In this document: positions 36,988 through 46,323 of the stretch, one piece after another
Layout of the letters: each line of letters starts with the position of its first letter
How positions within the stretch are numbered: the first letter of the stretch is position 1
Translations under genes and position numbers: made by a program
The notes under the pieces: model-generated
The model's input: only the letters and a program-made list of their open reading frames with translations
The model's database searches: none
What the model was told of the DNA's origin: nothing
Origin: Gordonia shandongensis DSM 45094
Lineage (GTDB): Bacteria; Actinomycetota; Actinomycetes; Mycobacteriales; Mycobacteriaceae
Direction: 5' to 3'
DNA: 64,000 nt
Assembly: GCF_000423025.1 (NCBI RefSeq)
Contig: NZ_AUHE01000001.1
Location: forward strand, 62,001-126,000

Positions 36988-37640
36988 TTGTTGCCACCCT
37001 TCACTGCGTCGCGGACCACCACGATGCCGCCCTTGCGGCCGGGGATCGCGCCCTTGATCAACAGCAGTCCGGCTTCGGCGTCCACCTTGTGGACGGTCAG
37101 GTTCTGCGTGGTCACCTTGTCGGAGCCCATGCGTCCGGCCATGCGCATGCCCTTGAACACGCGACCCGGGGTGGCGCAGCCACCGATCGAACCCGGCGAG
37201 CGGTGCACGCGGTGCGCGCCGTGCGTGGCGTTCGCGCCGGCGAAGCCGTGCCGCTTCATGACACCGGCGAAGCCCTTGCCCTTGGAGGTGCCGGTGACGT
37301 CGACCTTCGCGCCGTCGGCGAAGATGTCGGCGCCCAGCTCCTGGCCGACCTCGAACTCGTCCACGTCGTTGACGCGGATCTCGGTGAGGTGGCGGCGCGG
37401 GGTCACACCGGCCTTGGCGAACTGGCCGGTCACCGGCTTGTTCACCTTGCGGGGGTCGACGGCGCCGTACGCGAGCTGAACGGCCGTGTAGCCGTCACGG
37501 TCTGCGGTACGCAGCTGGGTGACGACGTTCGATCCGGTCGCGATGACGGTCACCGGGACGACCCGGTTGTTCTCGTCGAAAACCTGGGTCATGCCGAGCT
37601 TGGTGCCCAGGATGCCCTTGGTCGCATTCTGCTTGCTCAT
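36984..37640 (-). CDS. rplC: 50S ribosomal protein L3
   Basis: 218 residues from the ATG at 37640 ([20 protein letters not shown]); an upstream TTG (37649) is possible but less likely. The extended loop [20 protein letters not shown] reaches the peptidyl-transferase centre. 16 bp after rpsJ. Confidence 0.97.
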   Translation of the reverse strand: MSKQNATKGILGTKLGMTQVFDENNRVVPVTVIATGSNVVTQLRTADRDGYTAVQLAYGAVDPRKVNKPVTGQFAKAGVTPRRHLTEIRVNDVDEFEVGQELGADIFADGAKVDVTGTSKGKGFAGVMKRHGFAGANATHGAHRVHRSPGSIGGCATPGRVFKGMRMAGRMGSDKVTTQNLTVHKVDAEAGLLLIKGAIPGRKGGIVVVRDAVKGGNK

Positions 37641-37656
37641 TGTTTCCAATCCCCCG

Positions 37657-37962
37657 TCACTGAATGTTGACGTCGACGCTGGCCGGAAGGTCGATGCGCA
37701 TCAGCGCGTCGACCGTCTTCGGCGTCGGGTCGAGGATGTCGATGAGTCGCTTGTGCGTGCGCATCTCGAAGTGTTCGCGGCTGTCCTTGTACTTGTGCGG
37801 CGAACGGATGACGCAGTACACGTTCTTTTCGGTGGGCAACGGCACCGGGCCGACCACGCGCGCACCCGTGCGGGTCACGGTCTCCACGATCTTGCGCGCC
37901 GAAGCGTCGATCGCCTCGTGGTCGTAGGCCTTGAGCCTGATGCGGATCTTCTGTCCCGCCAC
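37657..37962 (-). CDS. rpsJ: 30S ribosomal protein S10
   Basis: 101 residues from a GTG at 37962 with GGAAGAGGA upstream ([20 protein letters not shown]). First gene of the S10 operon; S10 also binds NusB in antitermination. It follows a ~310-nt leader with two GNRA-loop hairpins and a promoter at 38275-38303. Confidence 0.97.
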   Translation of the reverse strand: MAGQKIRIRLKAYDHEAIDASARKIVETVTRTGARVVGPVPLPTEKNVYCVIRSPHKYKDSREHFEMRTHKRLIDILDPTPKTVDALMRIDLPASVDVNIQ

Positions 37963-38274
37963 GCTGTGTCCTCTTCCGTCTGTTATCTCTCGACAGCACA
38001 ACACCGCGTGACTCCACACCCGCGGCAATGACTCGCGGGCGGCAACTGAGGCCACATGACCACGCCTTGACATATGGCGGATCGACGCTGTTCTACTGTC
38101 GTTGTACGGTGCCGAATTCGCATTCGGCCGTCGGCTTCCGCCGACCTCGCCTCCGGTACCCGCGGTCGGGCGTGTCTGTCCGGCTTCCGCCCTGAGGCGT
38201 TTCCGCGTTACATGCCCGGGTCCGCGCTGAACGGCCCTGGAAGTTCGTCTGCCCCGCTTGGAGGCAACCCGAAC
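37963..38274 (-). promoter_or_regulatory. S10 operon leader (untranslated)
   Basis: The 377-bp gap between rpsJ and the divergent gene at 38340 holds no gene that I can support. On the minus strand it gives a ~310-nt leader downstream of the promoter. Two adjacent hairpins stand out: a 6-bp stem with GGAA loop (38130-38145) and a 6-bp stem with GCGA loop (38112-38127), 2 nt apart; both loops are of GNRA type. This could be the target of an autoregulatory r-protein such as L4 (inference from other bacteria). Confidence 0.5.
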
Positions 38275-38303
38275 AGTATGCAGCACCGCGTCGTCGGACA
38301 CAA
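38275..38303 (-). promoter_or_regulatory. S10 operon promoter
   Basis: On the minus strand, TTGTGT (38303-38298), a 17-bp spacer and CATACT (38280-38275). It resembles the infA, rpsH and rplN promoters in this window. Confidence 0.65.
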
Positions 38304-38339
38304 ATCCCGGCACCATCGCGCAACGGCTACGATCGGAGA

Positions 38340-38819
38340 ATGACTGATACCGCGAGTCCCACCTACGCGCTGCGGCGCAGGCTGCCGTCGGGGCGCCTCG
38401 GCGACGTCCTGTTCTCCCTCGGGATGGTCGCCCGCGTCCCCTACTTCGGGACGATCATGCCGCTCGTCGAGGAGATGACGCCCGGCTACTGCCGAGTGAG
38501 CGCGCCCAAATGGTTCGGCGTGCACAACCACATCGGGACATTCCACGCGATCGCGGCGTGCAATCTCGCCGAGACCGCGATGGGCATGCTCATGGAGGCG
38601 ACGGTGCCCGCAAGCCACCGGTGGATCCCGAAAGGCATGAACACCCGGTACCTCACCAAGGCCACGACGCGCCTGACCGCGCACGCCGAACTGGCCGAAC
38701 CGGTCGACTTCGCAGCGATCACCGAGGGCGCCGACGTGGTCATCGCGATCCGGATCCTCGACACCGCCGGGACCGAGGTCGTCCACTGCGACATCACCGC
38801 CTGGGTCACACCTGCCTGA
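38340..38819 (+). CDS. DUF4442 hot-dog-fold thioesterase-like protein
   Basis: 159 residues. TACGAT (38328-38333) ends 6 bp before the ATG, suggesting a leaderless message. The layout is that of PaaI/DUF4442 hot-dog proteins: an N-terminal part ([20 protein letters not shown]), '[20 protein letters not shown]' with the central helix, and strands ending [10 protein letters not shown]. Such proteins usually hydrolyse acyl-CoA thioesters; the substrate is unknown. It is divergent from the S10 operon. Confidence 0.75.
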   Translation: MTDTASPTYALRRRLPSGRLGDVLFSLGMVARVPYFGTIMPLVEEMTPGYCRVSAPKWFGVHNHIGTFHAIAACNLAETAMGMLMEATVPASHRWIPKGMNTRYLTKATTRLTAHAELAEPVDFAAITEGADVVIAIRILDTAGTEVVHCDITAWVTPA

Positions 38820-38951
38820 CGACGGTCCCCGATCCGGAGGATCTGTCATGAGTTTCTCAGGGAGGTACCAGTAGTCTGCTCGTTAGTATGTGATCCGCGC
38901 GCCTCGGACGGCGGATCCACCAGGTGAGTGACCAACGGAGGATGAGAGCTC

Positions 38952-39719
38952 GTGGCCCAGAAGAACCGGACCGTCGTGGATCCCCGGAACGCCGAGCGGC
39001 GCAACGCTCTGCTGTTCAAGATCGGCACCGGCGTGGTGCTGATCATCCTGATCGCCGCGATCACGGTGTGGCTCGTGGTGAAGAACAACAACAAGCCGGG
39101 CGATCCCAACGCGGTCAGCGGCGACGCCGTGCCCACCGTGGTCCAGCCCGACGGGTCGATCCGCCTCACCGGCGCCCCCAAGGGCGCCGAACCCAAGGCC
39201 GTCATCACCATCGTCGAGGATTTCCAGTGCCCGGCGTGCAACTCCTACGAGCAGACGATGGGCCAGACGATCACCAAGCTGGCCGAGCGGCCCGACGTCG
39301 CCGTCGACTACCGGACCGTCGCATTCCTCGACCGGAACTTCAAGAACTACTACTCGGCGAACACCATGAACGCATCGCTGTGCGTCGCGGAGAAGACCGG
39401 GCGGGACGGCGACATGTCGACGTGGAAGAAGTTCCACGACTCGCTGTTCGCCAACCAGGTCGAAGAGGGCAGCGACGGCCTGTCCAACGAGACGCTGATC
39501 GAGCTGGCCGAGGACGCCGGAGCCGGTGACATCTCATCGTGCGTCACCGACCGCAGCTACGGCGACTGGATCGCTCAGCAGAGCGACAAGATCATGGGCG
39601 ACTCCGAGTTCCAGGGCACGCCGTGGGTCAAGCTCAACGGCAAGACCATCGACGGCGATGAGCGCAACACGCCGCAGGGCCTCGAGAGCGCCGTGAACGC
39701 GGCCGTCGCGGGACAGTGA
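38952..39719 (+). CDS. DsbA-like membrane-anchored thioredoxin-fold protein
   Basis: 255 residues from a GTG with GAGAGCTC upstream. One N-terminal membrane helix (~23-43) anchors an extracytoplasmic thioredoxin-fold domain with the active site CPAC (93-96) and cis-Pro region GTPWVKLNG. It should donate disulfides to exported proteins. The VKOR gene follows at once, so the two form a DsbA/VKOR disulfide-bond pair, as known in mycobacteria (established pairing). Confidence 0.88.
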   Translation: MAQKNRTVVDPRNAERRNALLFKIGTGVVLIILIAAITVWLVVKNNNKPGDPNAVSGDAVPTVVQPDGSIRLTGAPKGAEPKAVITIVEDFQCPACNSYEQTMGQTITKLAERPDVAVDYRTVAFLDRNFKNYYSANTMNASLCVAEKTGRDGDMSTWKKFHDSLFANQVEEGSDGLSNETLIELAEDAGAGDISSCVTDRSYGDWIAQQSDKIMGDSEFQGTPWVKLNGKTIDGDERNTPQGLESAVNAAVAGQ

Positions 39720-39791
39720 GTCCCCGGGGCAGCGGAACCGGGCAGTAGAACCGAACACGGGTAGAACCCTGAAGACGGCGGGAGCACAGTG

Positions 39792-40460
39792 ATGTCGGAC
39801 GAGCAGACGACGACCACCGACGTCGTGCCGGAGTCCGGCTCGCGGCCCGAGGCGGGCCCCGAGTCGGGACCGGCGGGGGCCGGATTCTTCTCGGCACTGC
39901 GTCCGACATCCGTTCCGACGGCCTGGGTGCTGCTGATCTGCGGCATCGCCGGGATGGCGGCGTCGGTGGCGCTGACCATCGACCGCATCGAGATCCTGAA
40001 GGATCCGTCCTACCGGCCGGCGTGCAGCATCAACCCGATCATCTCGTGCGGGTCGGTGATGGTGACCGAACAGGGCGCCTTCCTCGGATTCCCGAATCCA
40101 CTGCTGGGGCTCCCCGCCTTCGCGGTCGTCATCGTCACCGCCGTCTTCTCGGTGGCGCGCTTCGAGCTGCCCCGGTGGTACTGGACCGGGCAGGCGGTGG
40201 TCGCGGCACTGGGCCAGGTGTTCGTCGGATACCTGATCGTCCAGAGTCTCTACCGGATCCACGCGCTGTGCCCGTACTGCATGGTGGTGTGGACTCTGAT
40301 GCCCGTGGTGCTGATCCTCAGCATCTCCCGCGCGTTGCCCGACTCGGCGCGCGGCCGGTCGATCCGCGAGTGGCTGTGGGTGGCGCTGCCGCTCTACTAC
40401 GTGATCGTGATCGCGATGATCACCCTCGAGTTCTGGTCCTACTGGAAGACCCTCCTGTAA
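39792..40460 (+). CDS. Vitamin K epoxide reductase-family protein (DsbB substitute)
   Basis: 222 residues; the ATG at 39792 is preferred over the GTG at 39789 for spacing from GGGAG. Five hydrophobic segments follow a 40-residue Pro/Gly/Glu-rich leader. The four redox cysteines are visible: Cys78 and Cys86 in the loop, and CPYC (160-163) at the membrane edge. VKOR reoxidises DsbA with menaquinone, replacing DsbB in actinobacteria (established). menC, for menaquinone synthesis, is elsewhere in this window. Confidence 0.9.
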   Translation: MSDEQTTTTDVVPESGSRPEAGPESGPAGAGFFSALRPTSVPTAWVLLICGIAGMAASVALTIDRIEILKDPSYRPACSINPIISCGSVMVTEQGAFLGFPNPLLGLPAFAVVIVTAVFSVARFELPRWYWTGQAVVAALGQVFVGYLIVQSLYRIHALCPYCMVVWTLMPVVLILSISRALPDSARGRSIREWLWVALPLYYVIVIAMITLEFWSYWKTLL

Positions 40461-40473
40461 AGGACGGCACATC

Positions 40474-41604
40474 ATGATCCGTCGACTGCCCCGATTCCGT
40501 CTGTCGGCGATGATCGCCGGCCTCGTCGCGATCGTCGTCGCGGTCGCCGCCACGGTGTGGCTGGTCGTCGGCGCCGACGACGACGGCGACGACGCCCCGG
40601 CGACGGCCGCGGACGTGCTCACCGCCGCCGCGGAGAAGGCCTCGGCGCGCACCGACTCGGAGACCGCGTATCTGCGCACCGAGACGACGCGCCCGTACGA
40701 GTCCGACGGCATGCGGTACTCGATCACCGAGGTCCGCACCGTCCGTGTCGACATGCAGATCTCGGCGGTCACCACCGTCGAGGACTCGCCCCCGTCGTTC
40801 TCGTCGCCCGACGACTGGCGCGCGTGGCAGGCCGCGGGCGCCCCGAAGCTCCCCGGGACGCCCGATCCCGTCGACGACTCCGAGCAGTCCGCCACGGCGA
40901 TGATCGCCGGGACCGCGGTCCCACTGGCCGACGCCGCCGAATCGCTCGACCGGAAGCCCGCGGACCTGGTCGGGGTCCTCGCCGACAGCGATCCCGACCG
41001 CGACCCCTTCACCGGCGGTGTCCGGCTGCTGCTCACCCCCGGCCTGCCGTCGTCGGCGCAGGCGTCGATACTGCGGGCTCTCGCGACGATCCCCGACACC
41101 GGTGTCCGGAGCATGGAACGCGAACGGGTCACCCCGGACGGGCCCGTGTCGGCCACGGTCCATCAACTGTCACGTCCGGGTGGTCTGCGGGTGGCGATCG
41201 ACGATCGCACCGGCTATCTGGCCTCGGTGCACGGACTCGACGACGCCGACATCACGGTCGGGGCGTCGGGGTACGCGAACTGCATCGGCGTCGAGGGGCC
41301 CGGTGGTCCGGCGACCGTCTACGTCGGCTGCGCGACCGGCGCCTTCGTCGTCCACGACATCGCCTGGGACGAGACGTGGGGCGGCCCCACGGCGAACGGT
41401 GTGGCCACCGCCTCCGTCAGGGACTGCACCCGGAGCTGTGCCGAGGGGGACTCCGGCGAGTACCCGGTGACCCTGGAGATGGGACGCCAGCGCGAATGCG
41501 GCTACAACCTGTACCTCTACACCCGTTTGACCATTCGGTTCACCGGCGCCGTGCCGCCCGGCTACCAGCGGACCGAGACCGACGACTACGCATGCGGGTC
41601 GTGA
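40474..41604 (+). CDS. Cysteine-rich exported protein of unknown function
   Basis: 376 residues, ATG after AAAGGACGG, 13 bp past the VKOR gene. An N-terminal membrane helix (~12-33) is followed by a long extracytoplasmic region. The last ~120 residues contain six cysteines (NCIG, GCATG, DCTRSC, ECGY, ACGS), an even number suggesting disulfides. It is followed with a 13-bp (or 4-bp) overlap by a lipoprotein hydrolase. Its place beside DsbA/VKOR makes it a plausible client (inference). The C-terminal domain resembles unnamed secreted actinobacterial domains; I cannot name it. Confidence 0.7.
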   Translation: MIRRLPRFRLSAMIAGLVAIVVAVAATVWLVVGADDDGDDAPATAADVLTAAAEKASARTDSETAYLRTETTRPYESDGMRYSITEVRTVRVDMQISAVTTVEDSPPSFSSPDDWRAWQAAGAPKLPGTPDPVDDSEQSATAMIAGTAVPLADAAESLDRKPADLVGVLADSDPDRDPFTGGVRLLLTPGLPSSAQASILRALATIPDTGVRSMERERVTPDGPVSATVHQLSRPGGLRVAIDDRTGYLASVHGLDDADITVGASGYANCIGVEGPGGPATVYVGCATGAFVVHDIAWDETWGGPTANGVATASVRDCTRSCAEGDSGEYPVTLEMGRQRECGYNLYLYTRLTIRFTGAVPPGYQRTETDDYACGS

Positions 41605-42647
41605 GCGGTCGCCGCCCCGCGACGGGAGTGCGGGCGCCGGCACGCGTCGGCGCCCTGCTGCTCACCGTCGTCCTCATCGTCACCGGATGCTCGGCGACCG
41701 ACACGCCACCGGGCACACCCGCAGCGCCGTCGCAGTCGGGGTCCGCGCAGTCGGGGTCGGCGCAGTCGGCGTCGCAGTCGGGGCCGAGCATTTCCGCGCT
41801 CAGACCGGGCAGCGTGACCCCCATCCGCTACCCGGTCCGCGGGGGCGGCGATCCCGACCAGAACTACGGCGTGCTGCATCTGCCGCGGCTCCCCGGATGG
41901 AACAGCGGCGGCGTGCGCCCGCACAGCGTCCCGGTGGTGGCGATCATCCACGGCGGCGGCTGGCTCGACACCATCGGTGCGGGCACCTTCGAGCGGCTGG
42001 CCCGCGACCTCGCCTCGTCGGGTGTCGCGGTCTGGAACATCGAGTACCGGCGCGTGGGCAGCGGCGGCGGCTGGCCGACGACGTTCTCGGACGTGGCGAG
42101 CGCCGTCGACTTCGTGGCCGAACTCGGGCGACGCGTCCCGCAGCTCGACACCGGGAACGTGACCGCGATGGGGCATTCGGCGGGCGGGCAGCTCGCAGCG
42201 TTCACCGCGGCACGGCAGACCATCCCGCCGCACGGGCCCGGCCCGGACCCGATCATCGTGCCGCGCACGGTGATCGCGCTGGCCGCCTCGCTCGACATGG
42301 TGCAGACGGCGTCGACGACCGGTAACTCGATCAAGGTCCTCGGCGGCCCTCCGACGGCGCAGCCGGACCGCTACCGCGCGGTGAATCCGATTCAGCGGCT
42401 CAACCCGCGCGTCCCGATGATCCTGGTCCACGCCCGCAACGACCGCACCGTGCGATACCGCGTCTCGGAGGACTTCGCCGCGGCCCTGCGCCGCGCCGGC
42501 GGCCGGGTGACGCTGCGACCCCTGGCTCGAGGCGGGCACGCCGGGCCCGTCTCGGGGGCGTACGGGTGGGACCGTGTCCGGCCGCTGATCGTCGCCGCCG
42601 CACTCGGCGGATACCGGGCGGCCGTCGCGAGTCCCTGGCATTCATGA
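41592..42647 (+). CDS. Lipoprotein alpha/beta hydrolase
   Basis: 351 residues from the ATG at 41592; a GTG at 41601 overlapping the previous stop is nearly as good. A signal peptide ends in a lipobox (IVTGC, Cys33), then a Ser/Gln/Ala/Gly linker with short repeats (~41-57). The hydrolase domain shows the oxyanion-hole HGGG, the nucleophile GHSAGG, an Asp (ARNDRTV) and His (GGHAG), like the BD-FAE/acetyl-esterase lipase family. The stop codon lies in a 17-bp tandem repeat (42643-42693). Substrate unknown. Confidence 0.82.
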   Translation: MRVVSGRRPATGVRAPARVGALLLTVVLIVTGCSATDTPPGTPAAPSQSGSAQSGSAQSASQSGPSISALRPGSVTPIRYPVRGGGDPDQNYGVLHLPRLPGWNSGGVRPHSVPVVAIIHGGGWLDTIGAGTFERLARDLASSGVAVWNIEYRRVGSGGGWPTTFSDVASAVDFVAELGRRVPQLDTGNVTAMGHSAGGQLAAFTAARQTIPPHGPGPDPIIVPRTVIALAASLDMVQTASTTGNSIKVLGGPPTAQPDRYRAVNPIQRLNPRVPMILVHARNDRTVRYRVSEDFAAALRRAGGRVTLRPLARGGHAGPVSGAYGWDRVRPLIVAAALGGYRAAVASPWHS

Positions 42648-42700
42648 CACAACAGCAGGCATGACCCGACAGCAGGCATGACCCGACAGCCGTTATGACC
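42643..42700. repeat. 17-bp tandem repeat at the stop codon of the lipoprotein hydrolase
   Basis: Three 17-bp units (CATGACACAACAGCAGG, CATGACCCGACAGCAGG, CATGACCCGACAGCCGT) and a partial fourth. Each contains ATGAC, so the stop TGA at 42645 recurs at 42662, 42679 and 42696, in all three reading frames. Confidence 0.9.
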
Positions 42701-42728
42701 GGCCGGCATCCGTGACGCCCGTACCCCG

Positions 42729-44006
42729 TCAGCCCGCGGCGATGCGGTCGGCGACCAGGGACGCGACGGCCACGATGGTGGCGTGCGGGCCGGCGTGCAG
42801 GGGGCCCGGCAGAACGGAGCCGTCGGCCACGTGCAGCCCGTCGATCCCGGGGACCGCACCGGCCGCGTCGGTCGCGACCCCGGCCGGCAGCGTCCCCCAG
42901 GCGTGGGACGAGAGCCCCGTCATCGCGTCGACGCGGATCGACCCGGGCCGCACGAGGTCGGCGAACGCCGGCGACGCCAGCATCTCGACGACCGCCGCGA
43001 CACCGCGTCCGATGCGCTCGGCGGACTCGTCGTCGGGCACGCCGAGGTCCACTCGCAGGCCGGCGGGCGATGCACGGACCGACCCGGTCGTGGCCGCGCC
43101 GAGATCGGCGACGCCAACCGGGACTCCCGTCGGCGCGACGCCGTCGATGAAGGCCGCGAAATCGTCGCCGTAACAACGGAGTTCGAGGCCGTCGGCGGTG
43201 TGGACGACCGACTGCAGCAGCGCGGGCGCGGTGATCGCGCGGCGCGGCTCGAACCGGACGAGGTGCTCGGGGTGCTCGCGGATCGCCAGCGTGCCGAGGA
43301 TCGGTGTCAGCAGGGCCGCCGTGCCCAGGGCGCCCGCCGTGAGCACCACCCTGCCGGCGCGCAGCGTCCCCGCAGACGTGCGGACGCCCGTGACGCGGTC
43401 GCCGCGCATCTCCAGCCCGACGACCGCGGCGTCTCCGTGGACGCGCACCGAGCGGCGAGGGCGGCCGAGGTATGCCCGGTCGGCGGTCATCCGGTGTCCG
43501 GCGACGCGGTTGCTGCGTACCCGGTTGAGCCCCACCGCCGTCCACGGGCCTTCGGCCGCCCGCCCTCGCGGCGCCCAGTGGGCGTCGAATGCGCGGGCCA
43601 CGGTGCCCAGCTCGGCGTCGGCGAACGCCGAGACCCGCATCATCCGCTCCGCCGCGGTGAAGGCGTCGGCGACCGCCTCGGCGGGCCACGGCCACCCGCG
43701 GTAGTCGGCTCGGTGGCCGCGCAGGAAGTAGCCGCCGTTGACCGCGGAGGACCCGCCGATCCCCCGACCCCGCACCACGTCGCGGCCCCGCTCGTCGCGA
43801 TACCGGACGACCCGCGTCGACCCCGGTCCGACGGGGAGCGCCCGCAGTGATGTGACCGCCGACGGCGGCGGCGTCGCGGGGCCCGCGTCGAGGAGGAGCA
43901 CGGTGCCCTCCCGGGCGAGCCGGTCGGCCACGACGCATCCCGCACTGCCCGCCCCGACGACGATCACGTCCGCGAACGGACCGGTGGCGAACGGATCGGG
44001 CGACAT
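42729..44006 (-). CDS. mftG: Mycofactocin-system GMC oxidoreductase MftG
   Basis: 425 residues from an ATG at 44006 sharing one base with the mftF stop (TGATG). The FAD-binding VIVVGAGSAGCVVADRL is at ~14-30, GGSSAVNGGYFLRG is the GMC signature, and SSHAWGTLP holds the catalytic-type His. The end (GLHVADGSVLPGPLHAGPHA, then TIVAVASLVADRI) fits the family. MftG is proposed to pass electrons from reduced mycofactocin to the respiratory chain (literature). Last gene of mftE-F-G. Confidence 0.9.
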   Translation of the reverse strand: MSPDPFATGPFADVIVVGAGSAGCVVADRLAREGTVLLLDAGPATPPPSAVTSLRALPVGPGSTRVVRYRDERGRDVVRGRGIGGSSAVNGGYFLRGHRADYRGWPWPAEAVADAFTAAERMMRVSAFADAELGTVARAFDAHWAPRGRAAEGPWTAVGLNRVRSNRVAGHRMTADRAYLGRPRRSVRVHGDAAVVGLEMRGDRVTGVRTSAGTLRAGRVVLTAGALGTAALLTPILGTLAIREHPEHLVRFEPRRAITAPALLQSVVHTADGLELRCYGDDFAAFIDGVAPTGVPVGVADLGAATTGSVRASPAGLRVDLGVPDDESAERIGRGVAAVVEMLASPAFADLVRPGSIRVDAMTGLSSHAWGTLPAGVATDAAGAVPGIDGLHVADGSVLPGPLHAGPHATIVAVASLVADRIAAG

Positions 44007-45439
44007 CAGCGCACGATGACGGGACGCAGCGCCGCCGGATCGCGATGTGCGACCACGCCCTGCCAGAGTCCGAGCCCGTAGGCGAAGTCGTCGAGCCGAC
44101 GCATCACCGAGTACCCGACCGGCTCCATCGGCGGGGTGCCGGGGTCGACCGCGCGGTCGACCAGCCACGTCACGGCGGCCTCGGCGACCGCCGCGGTCAG
44201 GACCCAGCGGCGGAAGCGACGGGAGACGAGCAGTGCGACGACGGTCGCCGGCCAGTAGTGACGCAGGACCGCCGACCACACCTGGAGGATCCCGTAGCCG
44301 AGCGCGCGGACGGTGTTCCGCGCGGCGATGAGGTCCCCCGCGGGGACCCCGCGGAGGGGACGGCGGATGCGGCTGAAGATCCACCCCGACAGAAGGGTTC
44401 CGACGAGCGCGCCGAGCCGGGTCCGCGACAGCAGCGCCACCACCGCGGCGGCCAGCGGTAGGCTCGTCATCACCGGTGCGGCGAGTCCGGGGTGGCGACG
44501 GGCGAGTTCGGCGGCCCCGGTCCCGTAGAACCGTCGACGGTCGAGCAGCGCTCGCAGCGACCGCCGATGATCGTGTCCCACGCGGGCGAGCGGGTCGTAC
44601 CGCACCCGCCACCCGGCGGCATCGGTCCGCCAACACAGGTCGACGTCTTCGGCCACCCGCAGCGACTCGTCGAAGCGGCCGAATCCGCTGCGTCGCACCA
44701 CCATCGCCGCGCTGGGCACATAGGCGATCGGAGTTCCGGGCCGGACCGGCCCCTCCCGGACCCCCATGTCGAGCGATGAGAAGCGGTCGGCGTACGCGGC
44801 GACCGGTCGCAGGGCCCCGGGCCTCGCATCGGCCGGATCGACGGGGTCGGCCAGACCCACGATGCGCGGCGCCACGATCGCGACGGCGGGGTCGGCGAAG
44901 TGGCCGAGCAGGATGGTGAGCCATTCCGGTTCGGGGACGGTGTCCGAGTCGAGGAATGCGACGACCTCGGTGTCGGCGGCGTCGAATCCCGCGTTGCGGG
45001 CGGCCGCGGGGCCGCGGTTGCGCTCCAGGCGCAGCACGCGGCATCGACCGTCGGTGTCGGCGACGGTGATCGGGGTCGGTGAGGCGTCGTCCACGACGAT
45101 CACGCGCACTCCGGTGAGCGCGGCGACGAGCCGGTCGACACCCGCCTGATCGTCGTACACCGGGACGACCACGGTCACGTCGGATTCGTGCGGCCCCGAC
45201 ATCGGCCGCGGGTGCGCGATCCCGGCGTCGAGGAGGGTGCGGGCCAGGCTGCGGGTGCCGGCGTCGCACACCTCGATGCGACCGTCGGCCGACGTCATTC
45301 CGAGCGCGGCGTCCGACAACCTCATCACCCGCAGGGGCGATCCGCCGACGAGGTTGCGCAGGTCGCCGCGGCGGACACAGCGATGATCGATCTGGACCTG
45401 GAACCCGACGGGCAGATCGGTCGTCTCCGGACCGGTCAC
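44006..45439 (-). CDS. mftF: Mycofactocin glycosyltransferase MftF
   Basis: 477 residues from a GTG at 45439, overlapping the mftE stop by 4 bp. Residues 1-~85 are the MftF leader region; a GT2 (GT-A fold) domain follows (~88-310) with VTVVVPVYDDQAG, VIVVDDASPTP, and DSD (AFLDSDTVPEPEW); the C-terminal ~130 residues hold several hydrophobic segments. MftF adds beta-1,4-glucose units to premycofactocin (established). Confidence 0.92.
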   Translation of the reverse strand: MTGPETTDLPVGFQVQIDHRCVRRGDLRNLVGGSPLRVMRLSDAALGMTSADGRIEVCDAGTRSLARTLLDAGIAHPRPMSGPHESDVTVVVPVYDDQAGVDRLVAALTGVRVIVVDDASPTPITVADTDGRCRVLRLERNRGPAAARNAGFDAADTEVVAFLDSDTVPEPEWLTILLGHFADPAVAIVAPRIVGLADPVDPADARPGALRPVAAYADRFSSLDMGVREGPVRPGTPIAYVPSAAMVVRRSGFGRFDESLRVAEDVDLCWRTDAAGWRVRYDPLARVGHDHRRSLRALLDRRRFYGTGAAELARRHPGLAAPVMTSLPLAAAVVALLSRTRLGALVGTLLSGWIFSRIRRPLRGVPAGDLIAARNTVRALGYGILQVWSAVLRHYWPATVVALLVSRRFRRWVLTAAVAEAAVTWLVDRAVDPGTPPMEPVGYSVMRRLDDFAYGLGLWQGVVAHRDPAALRPVIVR

Positions 45440-46137
45440 CGGAGCCTCCCGTCGTCGGCGACCGTCCAGGCGAGCAACGATTGCCGCAACCGGGCCACCA
45501 GAGTGTCGAGGTGCGCTCGGCCGGTGTCGGCGGACGCCGCGGTCGGATCGCCGAGCACCCCGGAGGGCGCGACCGCCGCCACCCCGCCCGCACGGAGTTC
45601 GTCGAGCAGTTCCGCGACGGGTGCCGTGTTCCCCGGCGCCAGGAGGTCGGTCCGGACGTCGTCGGGCGACAGCGCCAACAGGACGCTCGTCTCGGTGGCG
45701 CCGGCGTGCGCATCGGCGGACGGGAAGGTGCACGGGAACCACGCCGCGTCCCGGCCCTCGTAGCGGAGGAGTGCGACGGCGTCGGCCAGGGGACGCGCGT
45801 TGCCTCCGTGCGCGTTGACGAAGACGATCCGTCCCGCCCAGCGCATGGCGCTGCGTCCGAACTCCACGAGCAGGTGGTGCAACGCGTCGGTCCCGATCGA
45901 GATGGTGCCGGGAAAGCCCTCGTGCTCGCCCGAGGCGCCGTAGGCGATCGCGGGGGCCGCCAGTACCGCGGCGTCGGCGGCGGCACGGCGCACCACCTCG
46001 GTCGCGATGCGGGCGTCGGTGTCGAGAGGCAGGTGCGGGCCGTGCTGTTCGACGGCGCCGACGGGCACGACGACGGTCGGGGACTCCCCGACCAGATCCG
46101 GCCATGCCCGGGACGCCACATCGCTCGCCGGTCTCAT
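45436..46137 (-). CDS. mftE: Mycofactocin creatininase-family peptidase MftE
   Basis: 233 residues from the ATG at 46137. Creatininase-type metal ligands appear in GAVEQHGPHLPLDTD, GEHEGFPGT and FVNAHGGN, and an acidic TETSVLLAL. MftE cleaves the modified MftA core from its leader, releasing AHDP (established). First of mftE-F-G. The 186-bp upstream gap is shared with the divergent methylacyl-CoA racemase gene. Confidence 0.92.
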   Translation of the reverse strand: MRPASDVASRAWPDLVGESPTVVVPVGAVEQHGPHLPLDTDARIATEVVRRAAADAAVLAAPAIAYGASGEHEGFPGTISIGTDALHHLLVEFGRSAMRWAGRIVFVNAHGGNARPLADAVALLRYEGRDAAWFPCTFPSADAHAGATETSVLLALSPDDVRTDLLAPGNTAPVAELLDELRAGGVAAVAPSGVLGDPTAASADTGRAHLDTLVARLRQSLLAWTVADDGRLR

Positions 46138-46323
46138 TCGCCTCACGTTACCGAGCCGGCGTCGTCGTTCGGAACAGTTGGGCCCGAAGTCGATCCGGCC
46201 ACATCGGCCGACCCGAACCATGCATCACTCCAGTGGCCTCCTGTCGCGTGTGTATGGTTACCGGCAGAGAGTGACACAGAGCACGATATATGTGTCTAAC
46301 GACCCGCGATCGGAGTTGCGCCC

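Noticed and set aside
38081-38110. A second S10 promoter around TAGAAC/TACAAC
   Set aside because: No -35 at proper spacing was found; the element at 38275-38303 fits better.
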